Numbered from the stretch's first letter, positions 15,130 through 23,538 are shown. The stretch is 28,420 nt of DNA from Crickella sp963642455 (GCA_963642455.1 CAVIGM010000019.1:1-28420); one strand, 5' to 3'. The notes: a model not told the origin generated them from the letters alone. Program-made: numbers and translations.

Positions 15130-16143
15130 CTACCTCATATCTCTCGCTCTTCTTATTCCATACATTATAATTGCTGCCGCATTAGAAGCATTGAGCGAGT
15201 TGATGCTTCCTCTCATTGGTATCGAAATGCAGAAATCGCACTTCTCTTTAACAAGTCTGCCGATTCCCTTGCCTTCATTTCCTATTACTATGGCAAGCGG
15301 TCCGTCAAGGCTTGTTTTATAATATGTTCTGCCGTCCATATCTACAGCCGCAACCCAGAGGCCTTTATCCTTGAGTTCCTCTATAGTCCTTACAAGGTTG
15401 GTCACCTGAACTACGGGGATTGATTCGATTGCGCCCGCAGCCGAAAGAGCTACGGTCTGTGTCAGCGAGCAGGCTCTTCTCTTAGGAATTATTACCCCGT
15501 GAGCTCCGACACATTCTGCCGTTCTGATGATAGCTCCGAGGTTATGCGGATCTGTCACCTCATCAAGTATGATAATGAAAGGGTCCTCTTTGCTTGCTTC
15601 TGCCTTCGCAAAGACGTCCTCCATGTCGGCATATTTGAAAGGCGAGACCTTGGCTACTACGCCCTGGTGCTTCTCGCCAGGCGCCATTGCGTTGATTCTT
15701 TCTTTATCAACTATATCTACTATTACGCCCTGTTCCTTGGCAATCGCCTTAATCTGCGTAATTGAGCCTTCTGTTCCCTTGGCTATAAAAATTCTTTCGA
15801 CGTCTCTTTGTCCGCGGAGTACCTCGAGCACGGGGTTTCTTCCCGCAACTATCTCAAGGCCGCCCTCATCAAAGTGGTCGAAGCCCTTAGTTGCATCGAA
15901 GTTCCTTGTTGCAGGCATGCCCTTTGTTGCAACCCTTGAGACGCTTCCTTTTGCAAAACCTTTATTTGCTGTTCGAGAAGAAGCTACTCCGTTTGTGCCC
16001 TTGCCTTGGGCTTGCGAGGTTCTTCTCTTTGGAGTTGCCGCCCTTTTGCTGCTATCGGCATAGTCTCTTCTGTTCTTGCCGGAGCGCTTAGGCGCGTCGT
16101 CCCTCTCGTTATTTGAGAATCTTTTGTTTTCTTTCTTTGACAT
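15130..16143 (-). CDS. rlmB: TrmH/SpoU-family rRNA 2'-O-methyltransferase (RlmB type)
   Basis: Transfers methyl from S-adenosylmethionine to a ribose 2'-OH; RlmB acts on 23S rRNA G2251 (E. coli numbering). The 337-residue protein has a SpoU substrate-binding domain from about 97 (IVAGRNPVLEVLRG) and the trefoil-knot catalytic domain with three motifs: DPHNLGAIIRTAE, VIGNEGKGI and IPMRGSINSLNASNAAAI. Residues 1-90 are an unusual low-complexity basic extension rich in Lys, Arg, Ser, Ala and Gly; typical RlmB proteins are about 245-250 residues. The ribosome binding site is weak (AAGGAAA). It follows folA after 9 bases. The exact target base cannot be read from sequence. Confidence 0.92.
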   Translation of the reverse strand: MSKKENKRFSNNERDDAPKRSGKNRRDYADSSKRAATPKRRTSQAQGKGTNGVASSRTANKGFAKGSVSRVATKGMPATRNFDATKGFDHFDEGGLEIVAGRNPVLEVLRGQRDVERIFIAKGTEGSITQIKAIAKEQGVIVDIVDKERINAMAPGEKHQGVVAKVSPFKYADMEDVFAKAEASKEDPFIIILDEVTDPHNLGAIIRTAECVGAHGVIIPKRRACSLTQTVALSAAGAIESIPVVQVTNLVRTIEELKDKGLWVAAVDMDGRTYYKTSLDGPLAIVIGNEGKGIGRLVKEKCDFCISIPMRGSINSLNASNAAAIIMYGIRRARDMR

Positions 16144-16152
16144 TTCTATTAT

Positions 16153-16641
16153 CTATTTCCTTATGTATGTGCAGAATTTGTAGCTTATACCATTCTCTTC
16201 CTTAAGCTCGCTCTCCTCTGCGATTATGTAGCGCTCGTCCTCGTCAAGATTGACTATGTAAGTATCTGCGTCAAGGTCCGCAAGGAGCTTCGTTACATAG
16301 AGCTTCTCGCATCTATCGTAATATTTATTGTAAAGGCTCGCGCCTCCGATGAGGAAAACCTCGTCGTCTTCGTATTTGTCAAGCTCTGCAAAAAGTTCTT
16401 CCTCGCTGTTGACGATTATGCATCCTTCTGCCGCAAAGTCCTTATTGCTTGTCAGGACGTAATTGATGCGGTTGCGAAGGCCCTTACTTCCCGGCATGGA
16501 CTCGAGCGTCTTTCGCCCCATAACCACGACTTTGTTCGTGGTCATTTTTCTGAAGAAAGCCATATCGCCTGGCACAGAAGCAAGGAGTCCGTTGTCTCTT
16601 CCGATTCCCCAATTGCGGTCAACGGCTACTATCATATTCAT
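16153..16641 (-). CDS. folA: Dihydrofolate reductase
   Basis: Reduces dihydrofolate to tetrahydrofolate with NADPH, regenerating the cofactor oxidised by ThyA. From the chosen start it has 162 residues: IVAVDRNWGIGRDNGLL at the N-terminus, catalytic acid D26 in VPGDMAFFR, the NADPH-binding VVVMGRKTLESMP and FLIGGASLY. The usual tryptophan two residues before the proline (as in PWHLP) is not present (SVP). The ATG at 16639-16641 is chosen because GGAGG lies six bases upstream; the in-frame ATG 6 bases earlier directly abuts GGAGG and is less likely. It follows thyA after 10 bases, a functional pairing. Confidence 0.95.
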   Translation of the reverse strand: MNMIVAVDRNWGIGRDNGLLASVPGDMAFFRKMTTNKVVVMGRKTLESMPGSKGLRNRINYVLTSNKDFAAEGCIIVNSEEELFAELDKYEDDEVFLIGGASLYNKYYDRCEKLYVTKLLADLDADTYIVNLDEDERYIIAEESELKEENGISYKFCTYIRK

Positions 16642-16651
16642 GGGCATCCTC

Positions 16652-17482
16652 CTAAATCGCAACAGGGATATTCTTAATCTGCGGATTCTTCTGGTAATTC
16701 TCTATGATGACATCGTCTGCCGTGAAATCATAGAAGTTGGTAATCTCAGGATTAAGTGTAACCTTAGGCGCAGGATATTGAGGCCTTTGGATAAGCTCCT
16801 TAATTATATCCACATGTCTGTCGTAGATATGCGCATCCGCAATTACATGGACAAGCTCGCCTGCCTTGAGTCCGCTCACCTGAGCAAACATCATAAGAAG
16901 AATCGAATATTGAACGACATTCCAGTTATTTGCGGCGAGTATATCCTGCGAGCGCTGATTGAGAATTCCATTCAGCGTATCTCCTTTGACGTTGAAGGTC
17001 ATGGAATAAGCGCATGGCTCAAGTCCCATCTCGGCAAGGTCCGCGAAATTATATATATTTGTCATAATTCTGCGAGAATATCTATCGTTCTTGAGGCACC
17101 AGAGCACATTGTCGACCTGGTCCATTTCGCCCTGTTTGAATTTGTATTTGATTCCCATCTGGTATCCGTAAGCCTTGCCAATCGAGCCGTTCTCGTCTGC
17201 CCACGAATCCCAAATATGGCTGTTCAAATCATTAACATTATTTGATTTCTTCTGCCAAATCCACAGCAGCTCGTCTGTTGCAAGCTTGATTGCCGTTGGT
17301 CTCAGAGTCAGCGCAGGAAATTCCTCCTGAAGATTATACCTGTTGACAACGCCAAAATTCTTGATGGTATGCGCCGGTGTTCCGTCCTCCCAATGAGGTC
17401 TGACCGGCATGCCTTCTGTGCTGAATCCGTTATCCAGTATGTCCTGGCACATATTTACGAAAAGTTGATCTGCCTTACTCAT
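16652..17482 (-). CDS. thyA: Thymidylate synthase (ThyA type)
   Basis: Methylates dUMP to dTMP using methylenetetrahydrofolate, releasing dihydrofolate for FolA. The 276 residues include YSRRIM (phosphate-binding arginines about 137-138), catalytic Cys157 in EPCAYSMTFNV, and QRSQDILAANNWNV with the substrate-binding Asp and Asn. The catalytic motif is PCA rather than the PCH of E. coli-type enzymes, as I recall for the Bacillus/phage-phi3T-like branch. Its ATG overlaps the end of mrnC by 8 bases (ATGAGTAA), implying translational coupling. Many Clostridia carry flavin-dependent thyX at this location instead; here the classical enzyme is paired with folA. Confidence 0.95.
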   Translation of the reverse strand: MSKADQLFVNMCQDILDNGFSTEGMPVRPHWEDGTPAHTIKNFGVVNRYNLQEEFPALTLRPTAIKLATDELLWIWQKKSNNVNDLNSHIWDSWADENGSIGKAYGYQMGIKYKFKQGEMDQVDNVLWCLKNDRYSRRIMTNIYNFADLAEMGLEPCAYSMTFNVKGDTLNGILNQRSQDILAANNWNVVQYSILLMMFAQVSGLKAGELVHVIADAHIYDRHVDIIKELIQRPQYPAPKVTLNPEITNFYDFTADDVIIENYQKNPQIKNIPVAI

Positions 17483-17876
17483 TGTCGCTCCCTATTATTC
17501 TAACCGCCTCTGCAAGAACATCCTTAAGCCTTGCATCATCCTCCGCAAGATACAAATACCCGATAAGTGCCTCGAAGCCCGTTGCCCATTTGTAATTCCT
17601 TGGGTCAGCATTCTGAGGTCTCGAGCTTGCTCTGTGGTTGCGTGCTCTTTTCAAAAGCTTCTCTTCTGTCTCGCTAAGAAAAGTGCTCTCGCACATCTCG
17701 CGTGCCGCCTTTGCCTGCCCCTCAGACGAGACGTATTTAATCGCCTTGTTGTGAGCCTTGCCGGAGTTCATAGGATTGCTTTCAATCAGCATCTGCCTTA
17801 TGGCAAGCTCATATACCGCATCTCCTATATATGCAAGCGTTGTCGTATTCAGCTTCGAAAGGTTCTTTGCTTCCAT
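17475..17876 (-). CDS. mrnC: Mini-ribonuclease III
   Basis: Dimeric RNase III-fold endoribonuclease lacking a double-stranded-RNA-binding domain; in Bacillus it matures 23S rRNA ends. The 133 residues contain the catalytic-domain motifs TLAYIGDAVYEL (metal ligand D19) and GFEALIGYLYL (E102), and the NHRASSRPQNADPRNYKWATG segment. It starts 7 bases after cysS, a conserved neighbour, and overlaps thyA. No truncation is seen. Confidence 0.95.
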   Translation of the reverse strand: MEAKNLSKLNTTTLAYIGDAVYELAIRQMLIESNPMNSGKAHNKAIKYVSSEGQAKAAREMCESTFLSETEEKLLKRARNHRASSRPQNADPRNYKWATGFEALIGYLYLAEDDARLKDVLAEAVRIIGSDNE

Positions 17877-17883
17877 TGGTTCC

Positions 17884-19290
17884 CTAATTTCTGATGATTT
17901 GCACGCCTTGAGGAGTGTCCTTCAAGGTGATTCCCATTGCCGCAAGCTGGTCTCTTATCTCATCAGCTCTTGCGAAATTCTTCTCCTTGCGGGCAGCCTG
18001 TCTCTCTTCAACAAGCGCCTGAATGTCTGCTCCGATAGCATCTTCTTTCTTATCTTGGAAAATTCCAAGAACATCGGTGAGCTCATCAATCTTCTTCATA
18101 GCCTCTGCCGCAAATTCCTTAGATGCTCCGTCTTTAACATCAAGGTTAATCTCGGATACAAGATCGAAGATTGCCGTAATTCCATCTGCGGTATTAAGAT
18201 CGTCGTCCATAGCCTCGATGAATTGGTCTCTGTATTTATCAAGTGATGCGAGCATGGTCTTCTCATCGTCCGACATCTTCTCGGCGCCATTTGAGCCAGA
18301 GCCTGCAAGGAAGTCGAGAGTATCCTTTGCATTTGCGATTCTGTCATAGCCCTGCTTAGCCTGCTCCATCAGAGTATCGCTGAAGTTGATAGGTCCTCTG
18401 TAATGGCCTGAGAGCAGGAAGAATCTTATTACATCTCCTGAATATTCTTGTCTAATATCTCTTACGGTAAAGAAATTATTCAGGGACTTCGACATCTTCT
18501 TGCCGTCGATTGTTATATATCCGTTGTGCATCCAGTAGTGCGCAAAAGGAACTCCGTTGCAAGCCTCGGACTGCGCAATCTCGTTCTCGTGGTGTGGGAA
18601 CTGCAGGTCCTGTCCGCCTCCGTGAATGTCGATTGTCTCGCCAAGATGTTTTCTTGCCATCGTCGAGCATTCTATATGCCAGCCCGGTCTTCCCATGCCC
18701 CATGGCGATTCCCAAGCAATCTCGTCGTCCTGTTTTCTTGCCTTCCACAGAGCAAAGTCCAGAGGATCTTTCTTCACCTCGCCGATTGCTATACGAGCGC
18801 CGGACTCAAGGTCGTCAATGTTCTGCCCAGAGAGCTTGCCGTAGTCTTTGAATTTGCGAGTCGAATAATATACATCTCCGTCTGCCTCATAAGCGTAGCC
18901 CTTGTCGATGAGAGTCTGCACGAAATCAATGATCTCTGGAATATGCTCGCTTACCTTAGGATGAACGTCTGCCTTAATTACATTAAGAGCGCCCGCATCA
19001 TCATAATATTCCTTGATGTATTTCTCGGAAACCTCAGGTGCGGTAATGCCCTCCTCGCGCGCACGGTTGATAATCTTGTCGTCAACGTCGGTGAAATTCT
19101 GAACGAATTTAACTTCATATCCTCTGTATTTGAAATATCTTCTAAGCGTATCGAATACTACGAAAGGTCTCGCATTTCCGATATGGAAGAAGTTGTAAAC
19201 GGTTGGCCCACAGACATATATCTTCACCTTTCCTTCTTCGATAGGGATGAATTCCTCTTTCTGATTGGTGAGTGTATTGTATACCTTCAT
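17884..19290 (-). CDS. cysS: Cysteine--tRNA ligase
   Basis: Class I synthetase that charges tRNA-Cys. The 468 residues match the family. It shows the zinc-site cysteines C27 (YVCGPTVYN) and C208 (HIECSTMA) with the HHENE histidine/glutamate cluster (233-237), the ATP signature HIGN (36-39) and KMSKS (265-269). GGAG upstream of the ATG supports the start. It follows the chromate-transporter pair after 32 bases and precedes mrnC by 7. A TATAAT-like sequence overlaps the upstream stop codon but lacks a -35, so the gene is probably transcribed from upstream. Confidence 0.98.
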   Translation of the reverse strand: MKVYNTLTNQKEEFIPIEEGKVKIYVCGPTVYNFFHIGNARPFVVFDTLRRYFKYRGYEVKFVQNFTDVDDKIINRAREEGITAPEVSEKYIKEYYDDAGALNVIKADVHPKVSEHIPEIIDFVQTLIDKGYAYEADGDVYYSTRKFKDYGKLSGQNIDDLESGARIAIGEVKKDPLDFALWKARKQDDEIAWESPWGMGRPGWHIECSTMARKHLGETIDIHGGGQDLQFPHHENEIAQSEACNGVPFAHYWMHNGYITIDGKKMSKSLNNFFTVRDIRQEYSGDVIRFFLLSGHYRGPINFSDTLMEQAKQGYDRIANAKDTLDFLAGSGSNGAEKMSDDEKTMLASLDKYRDQFIEAMDDDLNTADGITAIFDLVSEINLDVKDGASKEFAAEAMKKIDELTDVLGIFQDKKEDAIGADIQALVEERQAARKEKNFARADEIRDQLAAMGITLKDTPQGVQIIRN

Positions 19291-19322
19291 ATCTGTCTCC
19301 TTTCAAATGTAAAATCGTTTAA

Positions 19323-19883
19323 TTATATACTAAGAAGCGCTCCAATGCACCCCATTATAAGCAAGACTTTGATTGGGCTTATCTTGAATTTGCCCACTAA
19401 TATTATTGTTAGTACAAAAATCGCTGTCGCTATCGGGTCGACAGGAAGGCCGTCGAAAAAGCCTCCGATAGAGGCGTCGGTGAATATAGCCGGTACGACA
19501 ACTACCGTAAAGGCACTTGCTATCATTCCGACCGTGGCAGGTCTTATTCCCTCAAGGCCTCCTTTGACATATTTGTTGTCGAGCCTGCTTCCGACAAGCT
19601 TGCAGACAATTACCACTATTACAAAAGATGGTAGGGCTACTCCTAAGGTAGCGACAAGAGAGCCAAGCACTCCCCCGCTCTTGTAGCCGATGTAGGTGGC
19701 AACGTTAATTGCGACAGGGCCAGGTGTAGCCTGCGCTATGGCGACGATGTTCGCAAAGAGTTCCTTTGAGATTACGCCGAATTTCTGAATTTCGTCGAAG
19801 ATAAGAGCTACTACGGCCATGCCTCCGCCGAAGCTTACGATTCCGACCTTGAAGAAGGATATGAATAATTGCATTAAAGGCAT
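19323..19883 (-). CDS. Chromate transporter family membrane protein, subunit 2
   Basis: A 186-residue CHR-domain protein, half the size of long ChrA proteins. It has the family signatures FGGGMAVVALI near the N-terminus and GPVAINVATYIGYKSGG...GVALPSF in the middle, with about five to six hydrophobic segments. In this family short proteins work as pairs encoded by adjacent genes. Its ATG overlaps the stop of the preceding partner by one base, with GGAGG ten bases upstream. Known members export chromate, but many CHR proteins have no tested substrate, so chromate is only a family label. It is unusual among synthetase genes. Confidence 0.88.
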   Translation of the reverse strand: MPLMQLFISFFKVGIVSFGGGMAVVALIFDEIQKFGVISKELFANIVAIAQATPGPVAINVATYIGYKSGGVLGSLVATLGVALPSFVIVVIVCKLVGSRLDNKYVKGGLEGIRPATVGMIASAFTVVVVPAIFTDASIGGFFDGLPVDPIATAIFVLTIILVGKFKISPIKVLLIMGCIGALLSI

Positions 19884-20473
19884 CAGTCATTACCTCCTTT
19901 CGTCTTGTCGTCGGTACTGTTGTCACCGTCTATCTCGTCGAAGGCCTTGCTATTTATCGAAACAACGGCAACGCCGATTGCAAGATAGATAAGCACTATC
20001 CAGACGATTGAAATATCGAAGGCGATAATCAGCACGAAGCTAAGAAGAGCCGCAAGAAGCTGCCAAGTCTTCTTGATTGCGGACTTGGCGATTTTGCATA
20101 CAGCATAAAGGACAAGGCCTGCACTTGCTGCTCTAAGCCCTGCCATAGCACCCTCGGCGATTGGATTATCCTGAAGGAAATCGAGCCCCATGGCGATAGC
20201 GAGGATAATGATAAAGGATGGCAGAAGCACCCCTATAGTTGCAACAAGGGACCCAAGAAAGCCTTTTTTCTTGAATCCCACATAAGTTGCCATATTTATC
20301 GCTATTACGCCCGGAAGGCTCTGGCATATTGCGATGATGTCCGTCATTTCGTCTTGGCTGAACCACTTCTTGTCCTCAACCATGGCGTCGTTAAGAATCG
20401 GAATCATCGCAATTCCACCGCCTATTGTGAAAGCTCCTAATTTAAGAAATACAAGGAATAATTCTAAAAGCAT
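19883..20473 (-). CDS. Chromate transporter family membrane protein, subunit 1
   Basis: A 196-residue CHR-domain partner of the next gene. Signatures are FTIGGGIAMIPI at the N-terminus and PGVIAINMATYVGFKKKGFLG...GVLLPSF. It ends in a polar tail (DEIDGDNSTDDKTKGGND) absent from its partner. Its ATG overlaps the proS stop codon by one base (TAATG), and its own stop overlaps the partner start by one base, so all three are probably translationally coupled. Together the pair likely forms one membrane transporter; substrate unknown. Confidence 0.88.
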   Translation of the reverse strand: MLLELFLVFLKLGAFTIGGGIAMIPILNDAMVEDKKWFSQDEMTDIIAICQSLPGVIAINMATYVGFKKKGFLGSLVATIGVLLPSFIIILAIAMGLDFLQDNPIAEGAMAGLRAASAGLVLYAVCKIAKSAIKKTWQLLAALLSFVLIIAFDISIVWIVLIYLAIGVAVVSINSKAFDEIDGDNSTDDKTKGGND

Positions 20474-22209
20474 TATAATCCGAACTTCTCTGCATTAACG
20501 ATTTCTGTTGCCTTAGCAATAGCATCGTCTACAGAAAGCTCTGTCATTTCTGATTCTCTTCTGAGCTTATATTCAACTATGCCATCGCCAGCCTTCTTTC
20601 CGACTGTAATTCTAACAGGAATACCGATAAGGTCAGCATCGTTGAACTTAACGCCAGGTCTTTCGTCTCTGTCGTCGAGCAGAACCTCAACGCCTGCCTT
20701 CTCGAGCTCCTCTTCAATTCTTGTTGCAACGCCAAGCTGTGTATCATCCTTAGGATTGATGCAGGTAATGATTACATGATATGGAGCAACTGACATTGGC
20801 CAGATAATTCCCTTATCGTCATGGCACTGCTCGATAATTGCCTGTACAGTTCTTGTAACGCCGACACCATAGCAGCCCATGTAGTAAACGCAGTCGTTAC
20901 CCTCTTCATCCTTATAATAAGCATGCATCGACTCTGAATATTTAGTTCCGAGCTTGAAAATCTGTCCAACCTCGATACCTCTTGTGTGCTTGATTGGCGC
21001 TCCGCACTTAGGGCATCTGTCACCTTCTTCGAGTCTCTTGATATCTGTAATGATATCTCCTACATAGTCTCTTCCGTAGCAAACGCCTACATAGTGGTGG
21101 TCAAGCTCATTTGCACCTGCGCACATATTTACTGTTCCAACAAGTTCTGAGTCAACAACAATCTTGCAATTCTTAAGGCCAACAGGACCTGTGAAACCTC
21201 CAACGATTCCTGTAACTGCTCCCATAGCTTCCTCATCGGCAAATTCGATATAGTGCTCAGGAATTCCAAGTGCATTTACAAGCTTAATCATATTAACCTG
21301 ACGATCACCTCTTACGAATGCACATACATAATCTGCAGGATTAAGGTCATCATCGTAGGTTACGAACATCAGAGCCTTGATTGACTTCTTAACAGGAAGC
21401 TTGAGATAGTCGCAAACGGACTCGATAGTCTTGGTTCCTGGTGTGTAAACAGACTTAAGCTCTTGCATTTCTTCTACTTCAGGAACGTCATCGACACATT
21501 CAGCTCTCTCGATTGTTGCAGCCATTCCGCACTCTGGGCAGTATGCTACTTCGGATTCACCTACATCCGAAAGTGCGCAGAATTCGTGTGATGCGCTTCC
21601 GCCGATAGGGCCGTTGTCAGCTTCGATTACTCTATAGTTAAGTCCGCATCTTGTGAAAATTCTTTCGTATGCGCCCCACTCTTCCATGTAGCTCTTGTTC
21701 ATTCCCTCAACATCTCTGTCGTAGGAATAGCTGTCTTTCATGATGAACTCTCTTGATCTCATCAGTCCATATCTTGGGCGAGCCTCGTCTCTGTATTTGA
21801 ACTGAATGTGATACCAGCTAAAAGGCAGCTCTCTGTATGATGAAACTTCCTGTCTTGCAAGGTCTGTGAACATCTCCTCGCAAGTTGGGTTGAGCACGAA
21901 GTCTCTGTCGTTTCTGTCCTGAATTCTCCACAGCTCAGGGCCGTAAGCATACCATCTTCCGGATTCCTTCCACAGCTCACCCGGGTTAACGTGTGGCATG
22001 TAGATTTCTTGGCATCCGATTCTATCCATCTCTTCTCTTACGATTTGCTCTACTTTTCTGGTTGTTCTCCAGCCAAGTGGCATGAATCCGTAAATACCAG
22101 CAGCATATTTCTTAATCATATTTGCTCTAATCAGCAACTGGTGGCCGGCGAGCTCTGCTTCCTTAGGTGCTTCTCTTAAAGTCTTGAGGTGCATCTTTGA
22201 TAATTTCAT
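20473..22209 (-). CDS. proS: Proline--tRNA ligase (bacterial type with editing domain)
   Basis: Class II synthetase that charges tRNA-Pro. The 578 residues match the long bacterial form. The catalytic core shows LPLGWRTTRKVEQIVREEM-like motif 1 (as MPLGWRTT...), motif 2 FKYRDEARPRYGLMRSREF, and motif 3 region CYGVGVTRTVQAIIEQ. Residues about 230-400 form the YbaK-like editing insertion that hydrolyses Ala-tRNA-Pro (SVCDYLKLPVKKSIKALMF, AFVRGDRQVNMIKLVNALG). It follows ispDF after 44 bases and overlaps the next gene by one base. Nothing unusual is seen in the protein. Confidence 0.97.
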   Translation of the reverse strand: MKLSKMHLKTLREAPKEAELAGHQLLIRANMIKKYAAGIYGFMPLGWRTTRKVEQIVREEMDRIGCQEIYMPHVNPGELWKESGRWYAYGPELWRIQDRNDRDFVLNPTCEEMFTDLARQEVSSYRELPFSWYHIQFKYRDEARPRYGLMRSREFIMKDSYSYDRDVEGMNKSYMEEWGAYERIFTRCGLNYRVIEADNGPIGGSASHEFCALSDVGESEVAYCPECGMAATIERAECVDDVPEVEEMQELKSVYTPGTKTIESVCDYLKLPVKKSIKALMFVTYDDDLNPADYVCAFVRGDRQVNMIKLVNALGIPEHYIEFADEEAMGAVTGIVGGFTGPVGLKNCKIVVDSELVGTVNMCAGANELDHHYVGVCYGRDYVGDIITDIKRLEEGDRCPKCGAPIKHTRGIEVGQIFKLGTKYSESMHAYYKDEEGNDCVYYMGCYGVGVTRTVQAIIEQCHDDKGIIWPMSVAPYHVIITCINPKDDTQLGVATRIEEELEKAGVEVLLDDRDERPGVKFNDADLIGIPVRITVGKKAGDGIVEYKLRRESEMTELSVDDAIAKATEIVNAEKFGL

Positions 22210-22253
22210 GAGTAAATTTCTCCCTTCAGTTCTTGTTCTATATTATTTCGATG

Positions 22254-23498
22254 TTATAGGCAGATTGCGCAACTTGCGATTGCAGCAATACCTTCTCCTT
22301 CGCCTGTAAAACCAAGGCCCTCTGTCGTTGTTGCCTTGACGTTCACGCAGCTTCTCGGTATTCCGAGAGTTACGGAAATATTATTTGCCATGCTATCCAT
22401 ATATGGTGCAAGCTTAGGCCTCTGGCAAATGATTGTTATATCGACATTGTTGATCGTGCAAGCTCCGATTATCGACTTAACCTCGGCGAGCAGCTTAAGG
22501 CTGTTAGCGCCCCTGTACTTCTCGTCGCTATCAGGAAAATGTATCCCGATATCTCCCTTGCCAGCTGCTCCAAGCAGCGCATCCATCAGCGCATGGGTGG
22601 CCACATCAGCATCTGAGTGTCCAAGCAAGCCCTTATCGTTCGGGACTGGAGTCCCGCAGAGTATCAAATCTCTATCCGGGACAAGTCTATGCACGTCATA
22701 TCCTGTTCCTACTCTTGTAGTCATCGGTATATCCTTTGCTGTTGTAATCTTGAAATTCTCTGGTGAGCCCTCGACTATAGCGACATTTATTCCTGCAAAA
22801 TCAGCTATCGAGGCGTCATCAGTTCCGACATATCCAGCAGCCTTTGCCTTCTCGTACGCCAAGCTAATTGCGCCAAGTCTAAAAGTCTGCGGAGTCTGGA
22901 CATTATAAATAAGTCGTCTTTCGACAACATTACTCTTCATTATAGGATAAGCTATAGATTTTTTCAATGATTCTGTAGATTCTTTGGACTGATTGGACTG
23001 ATTGAATTGATTGGATTCTTCAGATACTGCGGATTCTTCAACCAACATGCGGACCGAATCTACAGAAGGCACGCAAGTTACGACAGCCTCCACATCAGCT
23101 AATTCCATCGCTTCAAGATTCCTGTCGATTATTTCCGCACTTACGCCTGGCCTTGCAGCATCATGAATCATGACAATAGCTTCGCTGTCTGCACCTTGCT
23201 CCTTAAGGTATTCGAGCGCGGCCTGCACAGAGTCGCCTCTTTCTTTGCCGCCTTTTACTATATGGGATGGCTTAGCGCAAATTCTCTTAAGAATCTCGCT
23301 ATATATATCATCTAAGCTTCCGTCCTGCGGCGAGACAAGGACTATCTCGTCAACTGACGGATGAGCTACGAATGCCTCAAGCGTTTGCTCTAATATCGTC
23401 TTGCTTCCGTATCTAAGAAGCTGCTTAGGGATGTCATTATGCATCCTTCTGCCCTTACCTGCCGCAACTATAATTGCATATATCTTATAACTACTCAT
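22254..23498 (-). CDS. ispDF: Bifunctional IspD-IspF isoprenoid enzyme
   Basis: Fusion of two enzymes of the non-mevalonate (MEP) pathway. The N-terminal part is IspD (CTP transfer to methylerythritol phosphate; IIVAAGKGRRM nucleotide-binding loop, MIHDAARPGV). The C-terminal 154 residues are IspF (cyclodiphosphate synthase; GTGYDVHRL and GHSDADV metal ligands, GKGDIGIHFPDSD). IspD is interrupted between DSVRMLVEE and NVVERRLIYNVQTPQ by a polar, repeat-derived insertion of about 28 residues. The start is uncertain: ATG at 23498 (MSSYKIYAII) has GGAG only three bases away; in-frame ATG and GTG codons lie up to 18 bases upstream without a better site. A terminator separates it from carD. Confidence 0.93.
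   Translation of the reverse strand: MSSYKIYAIIVAAGKGRRMHNDIPKQLLRYGSKTILEQTLEAFVAHPSVDEIVLVSPQDGSLDDIYSEILKRICAKPSHIVKGGKERGDSVQAALEYLKEQGADSEAIVMIHDAARPGVSAEIIDRNLEAMELADVEAVVTCVPSVDSVRMLVEESAVSEESNQFNQSNQSKESTESLKKSIAYPIMKSNVVERRLIYNVQTPQTFRLGAISLAYEKAKAAGYVGTDDASIADFAGINVAIVEGSPENFKITTAKDIPMTTRVGTGYDVHRLVPDRDLILCGTPVPNDKGLLGHSDADVATHALMDALLGAAGKGDIGIHFPDSDEKYRGANSLKLLAEVKSIIGACTINNVDITIICQRPKLAPYMDSMANNISVTLGIPRSCVNVKATTTEGLGFTGEGEGIAAIASCAICL
22956..23039 (-). repeat. Tandem-repeat insertion within the IspD domain
   Basis: On the coding strand this stretch contains repeated 9-base units (CAATCAATT, CAATCAGTC, CAATCAGTC) flanked by GAATC(C/T) repeats. It encodes a Ser/Asn/Gln/Glu-rich segment (SNQFNQSNQSKESTES). 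It keeps the reading frame and falls in a loop of variable length before the conserved VQTPQ motif. Confidence 0.7.
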
Positions 23499-23538
23499 TA
23501 TCTCCATATTTCGCACACATTAGCTTGGTATTATCTTG

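Noticed and set aside
16463..17245. Plus-strand open frame of 260 codons opposite folA and thyA
   Set aside because: It is antisense to two genes with clear catalytic motifs and shows no recognisable domain.
19300..19335. Possible promoter upstream of cysS (TATAAT overlapping the transporter stop codon)
   Set aside because: No -35 box at 16-18 bases and no extended -10; the gene is better explained by readthrough in the operon.
18448..19686. Long plus-strand open frame (412 codons) opposite cysS and the chromate-transporter gene
   Set aside because: It lies entirely antisense to well-supported genes, has no protein-like motifs and no suitable ribosome binding site. It is a by-product of codon bias on the opposite strand.
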